In this document: in pieces, positions 34,124 through 42,902 of the stretch | Layout of the letters: every line of letters begins with the position of its first letter | Numbering within the stretch: the first letter of the stretch is position 1 | Source: Sedimentitalea arenosa | GTDB lineage: Bacteria; Pseudomonadota; Alphaproteobacteria; Rhodobacterales; Rhodobacteraceae | Length of the DNA: 64,000 nucleotides | Assembly: GCF_016428585.1 (NCBI RefSeq) | Contig: NZ_JAELVR010000010.1 | Location: 1 to 64,000, forward strand | Direction of reading: 5' to 3' | The notes under the pieces: model-generated | Seen by the model: only the letters and a program-made list of their open reading frames with translations | The model's database searches: none | What the model was told of the DNA's origin: nothing | Program-made: the position numbers and the translations under genes

Positions 34124-34779
34124 GTTTCCAAGGCAAGCTCGGCCGCAGGGGCGGCACGAAAGTAAAACGCGCGCTGGGCGTGCAGGCGGCGCTGGAATGG
34201 GCGTTCCGGGTCGAGAAGGCTCAGCTGGAACTGCCTGTGCCGAATGATGTGACCGAGGAGGGTTTTGGCTTCGGCCTAGAATATGTCCTGATGCAACGCG
34301 CTGCGCTGGGCTGCAAGGTCGACGGCGGCCAGCACAAGATGGGCAGCTACACCCACGCGGACGCCGAGGTGATCGCCGCCGCCGTCGCCGGAATGCCCGA
34401 CAGTCTGGGTGGCATCCGCATGGCGATCCGGGTAGCGGAACTGGCCCGCGCTGGGTTGACCCCCGACTGGATGCCTGGCGTGGTACCACGCTGTGTGCCA
34501 GTGGAAACGCGGCAAAATCAGCATGGTATTCGGGCCGTGACGGAAGTTGTGGGCACCGAACGGCTGCTGACCCGGGGCAAATGGCGGACAGTGGAGGTTC
34601 TGGCCTGCCCGGTGACCTGGCGGCCGCATCCGGAACAAATCACCTCCGCCCGGCGCGGCTATGAGGATTGGCGGCAGGCGCTGGCCTGGGTGCGCGATGG
34701 GCTGATGGTGGGCGGGATACTGCGGGAGGTCGAGGTGACGGCGGCGATGCCGAAGGTGCGGCCTTGGAAAACCACGTGA
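34120..34779 (+). CDS. Phage protein, unknown
   Basis: A 219-residue protein MSFQGKLGRRGGTKVKRALG, VQAALEWAFRVEKAQLELPV, LEYVLMQRAALGCKVDGGQH, and a HTH-like end. The middle contains VVPRCVPVETRQNQHGIRAV and VVGTERLLTRGKWRTVEVLA. It is the last gene of the coupled early operon. Possible DNA-binding or recombination role; not recognised. Confidence 0.65.
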   Translation: MSFQGKLGRRGGTKVKRALGVQAALEWAFRVEKAQLELPVPNDVTEEGFGFGLEYVLMQRAALGCKVDGGQHKMGSYTHADAEVIAAAVAGMPDSLGGIRMAIRVAELARAGLTPDWMPGVVPRCVPVETRQNQHGIRAVTEVVGTERLLTRGKWRTVEVLACPVTWRPHPEQITSARRGYEDWRQALAWVRDGLMVGGILREVEVTAAMPKVRPWKTT

Positions 34780-34876
34780 TGGCGCGAAGTTACGGAATAC
34801 TTTGGCCAAGCTGCTGTACGAACCTTTTGCTCACAGTCCCCAGTTTGGAAAGCTTCGCTGATTTATGACACCGAGA

Positions 34877-34970
34877 TCTTATCTTTGTAGACAGGACACT
34901 AAAAAAACCATGTTGACAGATAAGAGTTGCATTTTTGTTCTGCACCGTTATGCACCATCTTGGTGACTTT
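34877..34970 (+). promoter_or_regulatory. Promoter/operator region of the restriction cassette
   Basis: TTGACA (34913-34918) begins a probable -35 box; the -10 (TGTTCT, 34936-34941, 17-nt spacing) is weak. An 8-bp inverted repeat TCTTATCT (34877-34884)/AGATAAGA (34918-34925) overlaps the -35, and TGCACC is repeated before CACC-ATCTT-GGTG at about 34953-34967. These look like operator sites for the ribbon-helix-helix protein encoded just downstream. Confidence 0.45.
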
Positions 34971-34991
34971 TAAATCGACGAGCGAACTGAC

Positions 34992-35195
34992 ATGAAGAAC
35001 GATGAGAGAGTTAGAGATGAAGGTTCGTCACGCGTTAGGCTATCTGTGAGTCTTCCCCGCCATCTTCATGACGAGTTGGAACGAACAGCTAATGAAAACG
35101 ACACCTCGATTGCTTGGGTCGTTCGTAAGGCGGTGGCTTCCTATTTCGAAGATCGTCACGACAGGCAAGGGTACGATGGGCAACGTGTACAGTGA
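34992..35195 (+). CDS. Ribbon-helix-helix (CopG/Arc-type) regulator
   Basis: A 67-residue protein MKNDERVRDEGSSRVRLSVS, LPRHLHDELERTANENDTSI, AWVVRKAVASYFEDRHDRQG. The beta strand (RVRLSVSLPRHL) followed by two helices is a CopG/Arc RHH fold. It heads a three-gene cassette of lower GC than the prophage around it, and its stop overlaps the GTG start of the methyltransferase, so it probably represses this cassette, acting like the control protein of restriction-modification systems. Confidence 0.8.
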   Translation: MKNDERVRDEGSSRVRLSVSLPRHLHDELERTANENDTSIAWVVRKAVASYFEDRHDRQGYDGQRVQ

Positions 35196-36091
35196 CGATT
35201 CAGGCAAATAGTATCCACGAAGGGGACTGCTTAGAGCTCATGGCTGACGTCGAGGATGCGTCGGTCGATATGATTTTATGCGATCTTCCCTATGGAACAA
35301 CACAGAACAAATGGGATAGTGTGATTCCGCTAAAGCAACTCTGGGCGCATTACGAACGGATCATTAAGCCCCGCGGCGTCATTGCATTAACTTCTCAAGG
35401 GTTGTTTACTGCTAAACTCATGTTGAGCAAAGAGAAATGGTTTAAATACAAATTTATTTGGGTGAAGAGTAAACCAACGAACTTCCTCAATGCACGCCGT
35501 CAGCCACTCCGCCAGCACGAAGACATCTGTATTTTCTACAAACAACAACCGGTCTATAGGCCAGTAATGTCTTCCGGAGAGCCCTATGATAAAGGGCGGC
35601 GCAAAGCCCAGTATACTGGCAGTTATGGTGACTTTCGTCCTGTTCAGGTTAAGAGCGAAGGCGGAAGATTTCCTACAGATGCGCTATATTGCAAAACAGC
35701 CGAGAGCGAGGCTGGTCGCCGGGTCTGGCACCCAACTCAAAAGCCCGTTGCGCTAGGTCGATACCTTATCCAGATGTTTACTGGTCCCGGCGATGTCGTA
35801 CTAGACAATGCTTTTGGAAGCGGGAGCTTCTTAGTGGCAGCCGCCATCGAAGGTCGTCGCTATATTGGCATCGAAAAAAATGAAGAGTCGCGTCAATTCA
35901 AGAACGAACCGATAGACTACATGGATGTCGCACGACAACGACTATTGGAAGTCGAAAAATTAGAGCTTGTGAATCTCCCGCATTTGTCTGCGAGCATCGA
36001 AGTCGCGGGCAAGTCTGGAAAACAGAAGGGCCGCGGCTTGATAGACGTTGATGAGGTTATCGGAGGCATGAAGTTAGAGGCGACCCAATAG
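35192..36091 (+). CDS. DNA N4/N6-methyltransferase (beta-class order)
   Basis: A 299-residue enzyme: DLPYGTT at residues 31-37 (motif IV, DPPY-like with Leu for Pro), a central region with FNARRQPLRQHEDICIFYK-like target-recognition sequence, HPTQKPVALGRYLIQMFTGP, then DNAFGSGSFLVAAAIEGRR (motif I, FxGxG) at about 206-220. The order IV before I is that of beta-class amino-methyltransferases. It methylates adenine or N4-cytosine in DNA. Its start overlaps the RHH gene, and its end overlaps the next gene (TAGTG). Confidence 0.9.
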   Translation: MTIQANSIHEGDCLELMADVEDASVDMILCDLPYGTTQNKWDSVIPLKQLWAHYERIIKPRGVIALTSQGLFTAKLMLSKEKWFKYKFIWVKSKPTNFLNARRQPLRQHEDICIFYKQQPVYRPVMSSGEPYDKGRRKAQYTGSYGDFRPVQVKSEGGRFPTDALYCKTAESEAGRRVWHPTQKPVALGRYLIQMFTGPGDVVLDNAFGSGSFLVAAAIEGRRYIGIEKNEESRQFKNEPIDYMDVARQRLLEVEKLELVNLPHLSASIEVAGKSGKQKGRGLIDVDEVIGGMKLEATQ

Positions 36092-38829
36092 TGGCAAAAG
36101 CGAATTACAACGAGCGCTCTTGGGCGATCGACCTCATCGGACATCTTCAGCGTATAGCAAACTCAGGGCACCAATCTGTTCGCCATGTCAGTGGAGAACA
36201 GACGATTGCAGTGAATGGCGGAAGTATGTTCCCAGATGTCCTGCTGTTTGGCGATCGAGATGCAGCGCGCATCCTGCAAGGTTGGGAGCTTAAACTTCCT
36301 GACACTTCCATTGATGACGCCGTATTTTTTGACAATGCAGAAGAAAAGGCCCGATCACTTGGCTTAGACAGCTTCGTGCTTTGGAACGTGCGTTACGCCC
36401 GCCTTTATGTTCTTGACCAAGAAGACACCTTTATTTTGCATACGGAATGGGACGAGTTGAGAGATATCAAAACACGGGCAGATGTGCAGCGGCATCGCGT
36501 ACGTTGGGAGACTGTCGGTGCTGAAATCCTTCAGACGGTGAACGCTCTTCTTGCATCGGGCGATTTGGAAGGCCGTCAATTTATCGAAGCTTACCGGAGT
36601 GGCGGACTAACCACGCTTGTTCTGCAAAACACGCAACTTGTCGCCGATGCAATCAAAGTTGAAACCCAGAAAAGCCGGGACTTACGCTCACAGATTGCCC
36701 TGTGGTGGAGTCGGAATCAGCAAGATTATGACGGAAGTGACCCTCATCTCGCACTGGCTCGGGCGAACCTCATCAATTGGATGGGTAAATTCCTATTTGC
36801 GCATGTCTTGCGTGAACGCGACGACCGTGCTGCTATTGTCACTGGGATTAATGAAAATACCGGTCCTGACCGCGCGCTCGAAACGTTCGACGAGATAACT
36901 CGGGCTTGCAATTTCTGGACTGTTTTTTGCGATGCGATGGCACTCCGTGTGATGCCGCCAGAAGCATGGCGACAGCTATGCGAGTTCAACCGCCTCCTAG
37001 GTGACCTACGCCTCGGCGCTGTCGATCAAGCACAGCTTTCAACGGTTTTAGAAACCTCGGCAGCCGTTTCGGACCGGAAGGCCCGTGGGCAATATACTAC
37101 CCCCGCTCCACTCGCTAATTTACTCGTAAAGCTCTGCCTCGATGACTTAAATGACCGTCTACTCGATCCGTGTTGTGGTAGTGGAACAATAGTGCGGGCG
37201 GCGCTTGATATGAAACTTGCAGGAGCTATCGCCCCAGCAGATGCTGCATCCCAGATTTGCGGAAACGATCTCGACAAACCAGCGGTCCAGCTGGCAACCT
37301 TTTCGTTGACATCGCCTTTGTTGATGCGGCAACCGCTGCGATTGTTTTCACTCGATGCTTTCATCCTCGTACCCGATTTGGCTGTGAGCTTTCGTGATCC
37401 GAGCGATGGCACGGAGCACACGGAGGCACTGGGAACGTTCCGCGCGATCGCAAGCAATCTGCCGTTCGTCGCCCAAGAAGGAAGGGCAACGTACGGCAAT
37501 GCAATCCAAACTGTAAACAATTGGCTGGAAAATGAGACTGGCGAAACACTACCAGGCAGGGCTGATGTCGCCGCCTATCTCCCTTTCGCGCTTTACGACC
37601 TTTTGGAGCCGGGCGGCCGTATGGGCATCATCATCACGAACGCGTGGCTTGGCACGGCTTGGGGTGCAGCCTTTTACGAACGCCTAAAGGACTTTTTTGA
37701 GTTGCGAACTGTAGTAACGTCCGGCGCAGGGCGATGGTTCTCAAACGCTGATGTGGTGACGAACCTCCTTGTGCTGCAAAAACCAGCAATCGGGGCAGAA
37801 CCGGATCATGGGACAGACTTTGTTGTTCTCAAGCAGCCGATCGAGGTCCTCACCGATGATGACCACGCCCAAAATGTTGCGGCTTTGATAGATCAAGGTA
37901 TGCCGCAGGAAGATGTTCTGACAGTTCAGCGCACGAATCGAGAGAATATTGAACGACTTCGCCCGATGGGTCTTGCGGGTAGCGCGCAATTTGTTGGCGT
38001 TGATTGGGTGCTCGATCTGCCCCTCGTTCCGGCGCGCAATCTCCTCGACATTCGGCGGGGTGAACGTCGCGGCTGGAATGATCTATTTTACCCGGCACCA
38101 AATCACGGGATTGAAGCAGAATATATCGCACCGGTTCTTCGTTCGTCAAAAGGCTTGGACAGATTGGTTGGGAATGCTGGTAAGGACGCCTTTAGCTGCT
38201 CCCGCACGATTGATGATTTGACAGAAAGGGGTGACACTGGTGCTCTTGCATGGATCAAGCGATTTGAGAACGTGCGAAACGGCAAGAATGAGCCACTTAC
38301 AGACGTGCTGGCGAAGACTGCTCCGTTGGGAGGTCACTGGTACGAAATGCGCGCCGATCGGCTGACAGAATTCGTTGTGCCGATGGGGTTCGGATCACGG
38401 CTTTACGTTGGACGGCTCGACCCTCCAGCTTTCGTGGACCAGCGCCTTATAGCCCTGAACGCGAAAGCGGGAACTGATGCAGACCTATTGCACGCGCTAC
38501 TCAACAGTACGCTTGGCATCTTGATGATTGAGGCGATTGGGTTTGGGCGTGGTCTTGGTGTGCTGGACCTAAACAAGGATCGGATCGAAAGTTCTCTGCA
38601 TGTGCTTGATCCGGCTGCGATTAACGCCGACGCAAGAAACAGTATCGTCGCGGCCTTCATGCCTCTTACAACACGGACGATTTTGGAAGTTGCAGACGAA
38701 CTCGACCAAGAAGATCGCATCGCCTTTGACGAAGTTGTTTTCAATGCGTTTGGGATAACCGTTGCGCGAGAAGTAATCTATGACAGTCTTCGAGCACTGA
38801 CTGAAATTCGACAATCAGTGAACGCTTAG
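36091..38829 (+). CDS. Fused restriction nuclease - N6-methyltransferase (type IIG-like)
   Basis: A 912-residue protein. An N-terminal PD-(D/E)XK nuclease is suggested by FPDVLLFG (Pro48-Asp49) and GWELKLPD (Glu66, Lys68). A gamma-class N6-methyltransferase follows: QYTTPAPLANLLVKLCLDDL, RLLDPCCGSGTIVRAALDM (motif I, about 356-370), AIASNLPFVAQEG (motif IV, NLPF for NPPF) and GGRMGIIITNAWLG. The C-terminal 300 residues would be the target-recognition region. Such one-chain enzymes cut unmodified DNA. The start is GTG overlapping the methyltransferase stop, so cutting and methylation genes are coupled. Alternatively it could be a DNA methylase of the PglX or DISARM type, but the ELK motif supports a nuclease. 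Confidence 0.8.
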   Translation: MAKANYNERSWAIDLIGHLQRIANSGHQSVRHVSGEQTIAVNGGSMFPDVLLFGDRDAARILQGWELKLPDTSIDDAVFFDNAEEKARSLGLDSFVLWNVRYARLYVLDQEDTFILHTEWDELRDIKTRADVQRHRVRWETVGAEILQTVNALLASGDLEGRQFIEAYRSGGLTTLVLQNTQLVADAIKVETQKSRDLRSQIALWWSRNQQDYDGSDPHLALARANLINWMGKFLFAHVLRERDDRAAIVTGINENTGPDRALETFDEITRACNFWTVFCDAMALRVMPPEAWRQLCEFNRLLGDLRLGAVDQAQLSTVLETSAAVSDRKARGQYTTPAPLANLLVKLCLDDLNDRLLDPCCGSGTIVRAALDMKLAGAIAPADAASQICGNDLDKPAVQLATFSLTSPLLMRQPLRLFSLDAFILVPDLAVSFRDPSDGTEHTEALGTFRAIASNLPFVAQEGRATYGNAIQTVNNWLENETGETLPGRADVAAYLPFALYDLLEPGGRMGIIITNAWLGTAWGAAFYERLKDFFELRTVVTSGAGRWFSNADVVTNLLVLQKPAIGAEPDHGTDFVVLKQPIEVLTDDDHAQNVAALIDQGMPQEDVLTVQRTNRENIERLRPMGLAGSAQFVGVDWVLDLPLVPARNLLDIRRGERRGWNDLFYPAPNHGIEAEYIAPVLRSSKGLDRLVGNAGKDAFSCSRTIDDLTERGDTGALAWIKRFENVRNGKNEPLTDVLAKTAPLGGHWYEMRADRLTEFVVPMGFGSRLYVGRLDPPAFVDQRLIALNAKAGTDADLLHALLNSTLGILMIEAIGFGRGLGVLDLNKDRIESSLHVLDPAAINADARNSIVAAFMPLTTRTILEVADELDQEDRIAFDEVVFNAFGITVAREVIYDSLRALTEIRQSVNA

Positions 38830-38991
38830 AATTGGATCTAGATAGATAAATGCCGCTACATTGGGAAGCGGGGCGAGCCCCGCTTTAACGAACGCATCTT
38901 TCGCGGCCTCTCCCAATGGTTCCTCCCCGGCCCCAATTGTATACGGGGGGGCTGAGCGCAACATTTCGCTAGCGAAACCGGATCTCACCGG

Positions 38992-39152
38992 GGAATCCAC
39001 CCGGAATCCACCTTGCCGAGCCCGAAGCAATTAGATTAGCAAAAACAGTTGGTTACGACTCGCAAACTTCCGCCAAGGGTGGATTCTTGACAAAAACACT
39101 AAAATCCACCCGGGGAAGCCACCTGCCGGACTCCAGGCTGAGGAATCCACCC
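38992..39152. repeat. Five-copy GGAATCCACCC repeat array
   Basis: GGAATCCACCC at 38992-39002 and 39142-39152, GGAATCCACC at 39003-39012, AATCCACCC at 39103-39111, and an inverted copy GGGTGGATTC at 39077-39086. They lie in a 530-nt gene-less stretch (38830-39358) between the restriction cassette and the ParB/methylase gene. They look like binding sites for a phage protein such as a repressor, partition-like or late regulator. Confidence 0.7.
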
Positions 39153-39358
39153 GTTCTGAAGCCACTGAATCCGGGCGTGATTTCCTGTTGACAAACCTGC
39201 CCCCCTTGACTCATACCTTGATCATCGAAGGAGAGCGCCCGGAGGAAACCCCTCGCGGGCGCTATCGTTTTCCCATCATCGCGAACCCGAGTTTGTCGCT
39301 GGCTATCCCCTGCTGACGACATGGGGCGTTCGCGCATTCAGAGCATTGAGCCTCACCC

Positions 39359-40624
39359 ATGGACCTTGTCTTCGCGCCGCGCCAGATCGAGAGCTGGCCG
39401 ATCGACCGGCTGCGTCCCTATGCGCAGAATGCGAAGATGCATTGCGCCGATCAGGTGGCGAAGATCGCCGCCAGCATGGCGAAGTTCGGCTGGACCGTGC
39501 CCTGCATGGTGGCCGATGACGGTGAGCTGATTGCCGGGCATGGACGTGTGCTGGCGGCCACAAGGCTCGGGTTGAATGAGGTGCCGGTGATCCGGCTGGG
39601 CCATCTTGATGAGGCGGAACGGCGCGCCTATCGCATTGCCGACAACAAGCTGACCGAGCTCGGTGACTGGGACGAGGCAATCCTGCGCGACGAGATCGCC
39701 GGGCTGCTGGCCGAGGATTTCGACCTGTCGCTGCTGGGCTTTGACGATGTGGATCTGGATGCGCTGCTGCAGGACCCGGGCGACAGCGGCGAAGGTGCCG
39801 TCGACGGCGAGGACGAGGTGCCGGACCCGCCGGAGGACCCGGTCAGCCGCCCGGGTGACCTCTGGCGACTGGGACCGCACCGGTTGATCTGCGGTGACAG
39901 CACATCGGCCGATGTCGTTGGTCGCTTGCTCGGCGATGTGAAGCCCCTGCTAATGGTCACCGACCCGCCCTATGGCGTGGAATACGATCCCGGCTGGCGC
40001 AACCAGGCCGGCGCCGCGGCCACCAGACGTACCGGCAAGGTGCTGAACGACGACCGGGCCGACTGGCGCGAGGCCTGGGCGCTGTTCCCAGGCGATGTCG
40101 CCTATGTCTGGCATGGGGCCCTGCATGCTACCACGGTCGCCGAAAGCCTGATCGCCGCCAGCTTCTCCGTCCGCTCGCAGATCATCTGGGCCAAGGACCG
40201 GCTGGTGCTAAGCCGCGGCGATTATCACTGGCAGCATGAGCCCTGCTGGTATGCCGTGAAGAAGTCCGGCAAGGGCCACTGGGCCGGGGATCGCAAGCAG
40301 ACCACGCTGTGGCAGATCGCCAACCGCGATCAGGATGCCGAGACCGTACACGGGACCCAGAAACCGGTCGAATGCATGCGCCGGCCGATCCTGAACAACT
40401 CGAGCCCGGGACAGGCGATTTATGAACCCTTCATGGGCTCCGGCACCACGCTGATCGCGGCCGAGACCACGGGCCGGGTCTGCTACGGGATCGAGCTAAA
40501 CCCGGCCTATGTGGATGTCGCGATCGAACGCTGGCAGCGGTTTACCGGGGAATCCGCCATTCACGAGGCGACCGTCCGCAGCTGGGCAGCGCTGCAGGCA
40601 GAAAGGATCGGAACACAGAGCTGA
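39359..40624 (+). CDS. ParB-like domain fused to DNA methyltransferase
   Basis: A 421-residue phage protein. Residues 1-125 form a ParB/Srx-like domain (IDRLRPYAQNAKMHCADQVA, GWTVPCMVADDGELIAGHGR, VLAATRLGLNEVPVIRLGHL). The rest is a beta-class DNA methyltransferase with TDPPYGVEYDPGW (motif IV, about residue 201), HGTQKPVECMRRPI and EPFMGSGTTLIAAE (motif I, about 355). This fusion is common in alphaproteobacterial prophages near the terminase. It probably methylates adenine or cytosine to protect packaged DNA. Confidence 0.9.
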   Translation: MDLVFAPRQIESWPIDRLRPYAQNAKMHCADQVAKIAASMAKFGWTVPCMVADDGELIAGHGRVLAATRLGLNEVPVIRLGHLDEAERRAYRIADNKLTELGDWDEAILRDEIAGLLAEDFDLSLLGFDDVDLDALLQDPGDSGEGAVDGEDEVPDPPEDPVSRPGDLWRLGPHRLICGDSTSADVVGRLLGDVKPLLMVTDPPYGVEYDPGWRNQAGAAATRRTGKVLNDDRADWREAWALFPGDVAYVWHGALHATTVAESLIAASFSVRSQIIWAKDRLVLSRGDYHWQHEPCWYAVKKSGKGHWAGDRKQTTLWQIANRDQDAETVHGTQKPVECMRRPILNNSSPGQAIYEPFMGSGTTLIAAETTGRVCYGIELNPAYVDVAIERWQRFTGESAIHEATVRSWAALQAERIGTQS

Positions 40625-40721
40625 CGCGGTTTCCCGGTGACGGGAACGTCCTCGCCTTGGTGGACAGGCAACAGACGCAGTGCAATAGTCGCCCCCCGGA
40701 ACCCAGAGACACCGAGGACCC

Positions 40722-41336
40722 ATGCGCCGCCGCCTGGACAACCGACCGATCAGATCAAAGCGTGACTGGCAGCGCATGGCGAAGGAGCACCGGAAGATGC
40801 GCCGCCGGAACAGCCCGCCGTCGCAAGGCTGGTTTGCGCGTATCCGCCAGCGTTCTCCGCTGGTCATTCTGGTGATTCCAGCGGCGGCCCTGTTGCTCTG
40901 GATGGTGGCTTTCGGATCAGACCGGTATCCGGATCTGTTCCCGGGCCTCCTGCGGGACAGTGGCACCGGCGCGACCGCCTCCCTGCCACGGGTGATCCGG
41001 GGAGGAGACGCGCTCAACAGCCGGAGCGGCGGCACGTCACCATCCGCGCCTGGCCGAAGCCTCTCAGGCCGGGTCAGCCATGTGCGGGACGGGGATACGA
41101 TCGAGGTGGCTGGCACACCGATCCGCATTGCCGCGCTGGATTGTGCAGAGAAAGGCACCGCGCAGGGCAATGCCGCCACAAGGCGAATGCGGCAGCTGGT
41201 GTCCGGTGAACGGCTGGACTGCAGTCTCACCGGGCGGCGCAGCTACGACCGCTAGGTCGGCTCCTGCCGGCTGGTGGATGGGCGCGACATCGCCGCCATC
41301 ATGATCTCCGAAGGCGCCTGTCGGCGCTGGCGGTAG
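40722..41336 (+). pseudogene. Thermonuclease (SNase-like) with an internal TAG
   Basis: The frame starts MRRRLDNRPIRSKRDWQRMA with one membrane anchor (PLVILVIPAAALLLWMVAFG) and an SNase-like domain: LSGRVSHVRDGDTIEVAGTP, IRIAALDCAEKGTAQGNAAT, LVSGERLDCSLTGRRSYDR. A TAG at 41253-41255 follows, then the frame continues VGSCRLVDGRDIAAIMISEG and ACRRWR to a TAG at 41334-41336, the normal end of the fold. Without readthrough the last strands and helix are lost. The membrane anchor suggests a role in degrading DNA at the membrane. Confidence 0.75.
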
Positions 41337-41337
41337 G

Positions 41338-41886
41338 TCAGGCCTCGAGGGGATCGATCCGGTAAACTCTTCCCCGGCCCTCGATCTTCTCCGAGGTCAC
41401 CACGAACCCCAGCTTCTTCTTCAGCTGACCCGAGATGGCCCCGCGCACGCTATGAGGTTGCCAGCCGGTGGTGGCGGTGATCTCGGCTATGCTGGCACCC
41501 TCCGGAGCCTGCAGCAGCGCGATCAGCTCCGCCTGTTTCGTGCCCTTGCGCACGGAAACCGGACAGGCGGTTTCCACCACCTCGGGCTTCGGCTTGCGCA
41601 GCCCGGCCATGGCCTGCGCCACCACCGGCTCGATGCCGATCGCGTCAAGCCCGGCCTCGGTGGCGATCAGCGTGGTGCCATGGCCATCCCCGGTTTCGCG
41701 CCAGAGCGGCTCGTTGCGGCGCAGGTCGGCATCGACCTCCTCGAGCAGCCCGCGTTCGATCATCTTGCCCACGGCTTTCTTCGCGGCGGCACCGTGCAGG
41801 CCCTTGGGCAGCGGCATCGCCAGGTTGCCCGGGCGCGTGGAGGCGGCGGCGAGGATCTTCGTCTGGGTTTCGGTGAGGTGGGCCAT
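41338..41886 (-). CDS. DUF3489-type protein
   Basis: A 182-residue protein with two halves: MAHLTETQTKILAAASTRPG, KKAVGKMIERGLLEEV like a winged helix, and KQAELIALLQAPEGASIAEI, TATTGWQPHSVRGAISGQLK, KKLGFVVTSEKIEGRGRVYR typical of DUF3489. The family is DNA-binding-like and common in alphaproteobacterial phages. It lies tail-to-tail with the nuclease gene on the opposite strand and may regulate late genes. Confidence 0.82.
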   Translation of the reverse strand: MAHLTETQTKILAAASTRPGNLAMPLPKGLHGAAAKKAVGKMIERGLLEEVDADLRRNEPLWRETGDGHGTTLIATEAGLDAIGIEPVVAQAMAGLRKPKPEVVETACPVSVRKGTKQAELIALLQAPEGASIAEITATTGWQPHSVRGAISGQLKKKLGFVVTSEKIEGRGRVYRIDPLEA

Positions 41887-41976
41887 GATTGTCTCCGGTC
41901 TCGGCAGGCGCGGGATGCGCCGGCTTCTACCGGGACAGGCCCCGCCAAGCGGGGCCTTCTGCCGGAGTCGGCGAAA

Positions 41977-42246
41977 CTACCCGGCGTGCTCGCCTTCGCC
42001 AAAGGCGCTGTCGGTGATGCGCTTCAGCAGGCTGGCATAATGCTCAAGAGTGCCGACCGTCGCCCAGCCCACTTCGTCAGGTTGGCAGTTGAAGTGGTCG
42101 TCGCTGAGGCTCTGCAGTCTGGCCAGCATCGCGTCGATCTCCGCCTTCCTGCCGATGAAGGCGGCAAGCGCCGCCTCCCGGTTGCGCCGGGCCTTTTCGG
42201 CCCGCAGCTGATGGCGGGGCGTGGTCTGGGGATTGAGGCGGGTCAT
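41977..42246 (-). CDS. Small phage protein, unknown
   Basis: An 89-residue protein starting at ATG 42246 (GGAGAGCCGATC upstream): MTRLNPQTTPRHQLRAEKAR, RNREAALAAFIGRKAEIDAM, LARLQSLSDDHFNCQPDEVG, WATVGTLEHYASLLKRITDS. Mostly helical. It shares the strand with the DUF3489 gene; the divergent region 42247-42365 has a TATAAT (42343-42348) and two CGYTCTGGTG copies that may serve both directions. Confidence 0.65.
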   Translation of the reverse strand: MTRLNPQTTPRHQLRAEKARRNREAALAAFIGRKAEIDAMLARLQSLSDDHFNCQPDEVGWATVGTLEHYASLLKRITDSAFGEGEHAG

Positions 42247-42365
42247 GATCGGCTCTCCGGGGTGAGGTGCATCGTTCTGGTGCAATCAGAATCGCTCTGG
42301 TGGCAGGCTCAATCAACGAAATAGCGAGCAATAAGAGTGCTTTATAATCAGACCGGCGATCATCC

Positions 42366-42902
42366 ATGGACGGCCTGAGCGAGCGCGAATACGCCGCCCA
42401 CACTGGTTTGTCGCGCGGAGCAATCCAGAAGGCGCGCAAGTCCGGGCGACTGGTGCTCTTCGCCGATGGCTCGATCAATGCCGAAGCCTCCGACGCCCGC
42501 CGGGCCGAGACCACCGATCCGGATCAGCAGCGGCGCAGCCTCGGCGGCGACAGCGCGGTGTCCGGTGCAGGCGACAGCACCTCGTATCTGAAGGCCCGCA
42601 CCGCGCTCACGGTCTACCAGGCGCAGGACCGCCAGCTGGCGATCCAGAAGAAGAAGGGCGCGCTGGTGGACCGGGCCCGGGCCGAAACGCTGGTGTTCCG
42701 CCTGGCGCGGCAGGAACGGGACGCCTGGGTGACCTGGCCCGCCCGGGTGGCGGCGCTGATCGCGGCGGATATCTCGGCGGAGGAGGAAAAGACTACCGGG
42801 TCTCCGGTGACGCTCGAGGCCGCGATCCTGCAGAGGGTGCTGGAAACCCATGTCCGGGAACAACTCGACGCCCTCGCCGATCTCCGGGTCACGGTTGAAT
42901 GA
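42366..42902 (+). CDS. Terminase small subunit-like DNA packaging protein
   Basis: A 178-residue protein with an N-terminal HTH (MDGLSEREYAAHTGLSRGAI, QKARKSGRLVLFADGSINAE) and a helical C-terminal half (RARAETLVFRLARQERDAWV, TWPARVAALIAADISAEEEK). This resembles gpNu1-type small terminases that recognise the packaging site. Immediately precedes and overlaps the large subunit by 53 nt. Confidence 0.85.
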   Translation: MDGLSEREYAAHTGLSRGAIQKARKSGRLVLFADGSINAEASDARRAETTDPDQQRRSLGGDSAVSGAGDSTSYLKARTALTVYQAQDRQLAIQKKKGALVDRARAETLVFRLARQERDAWVTWPARVAALIAADISAEEEKTTGSPVTLEAAILQRVLETHVREQLDALADLRVTVE

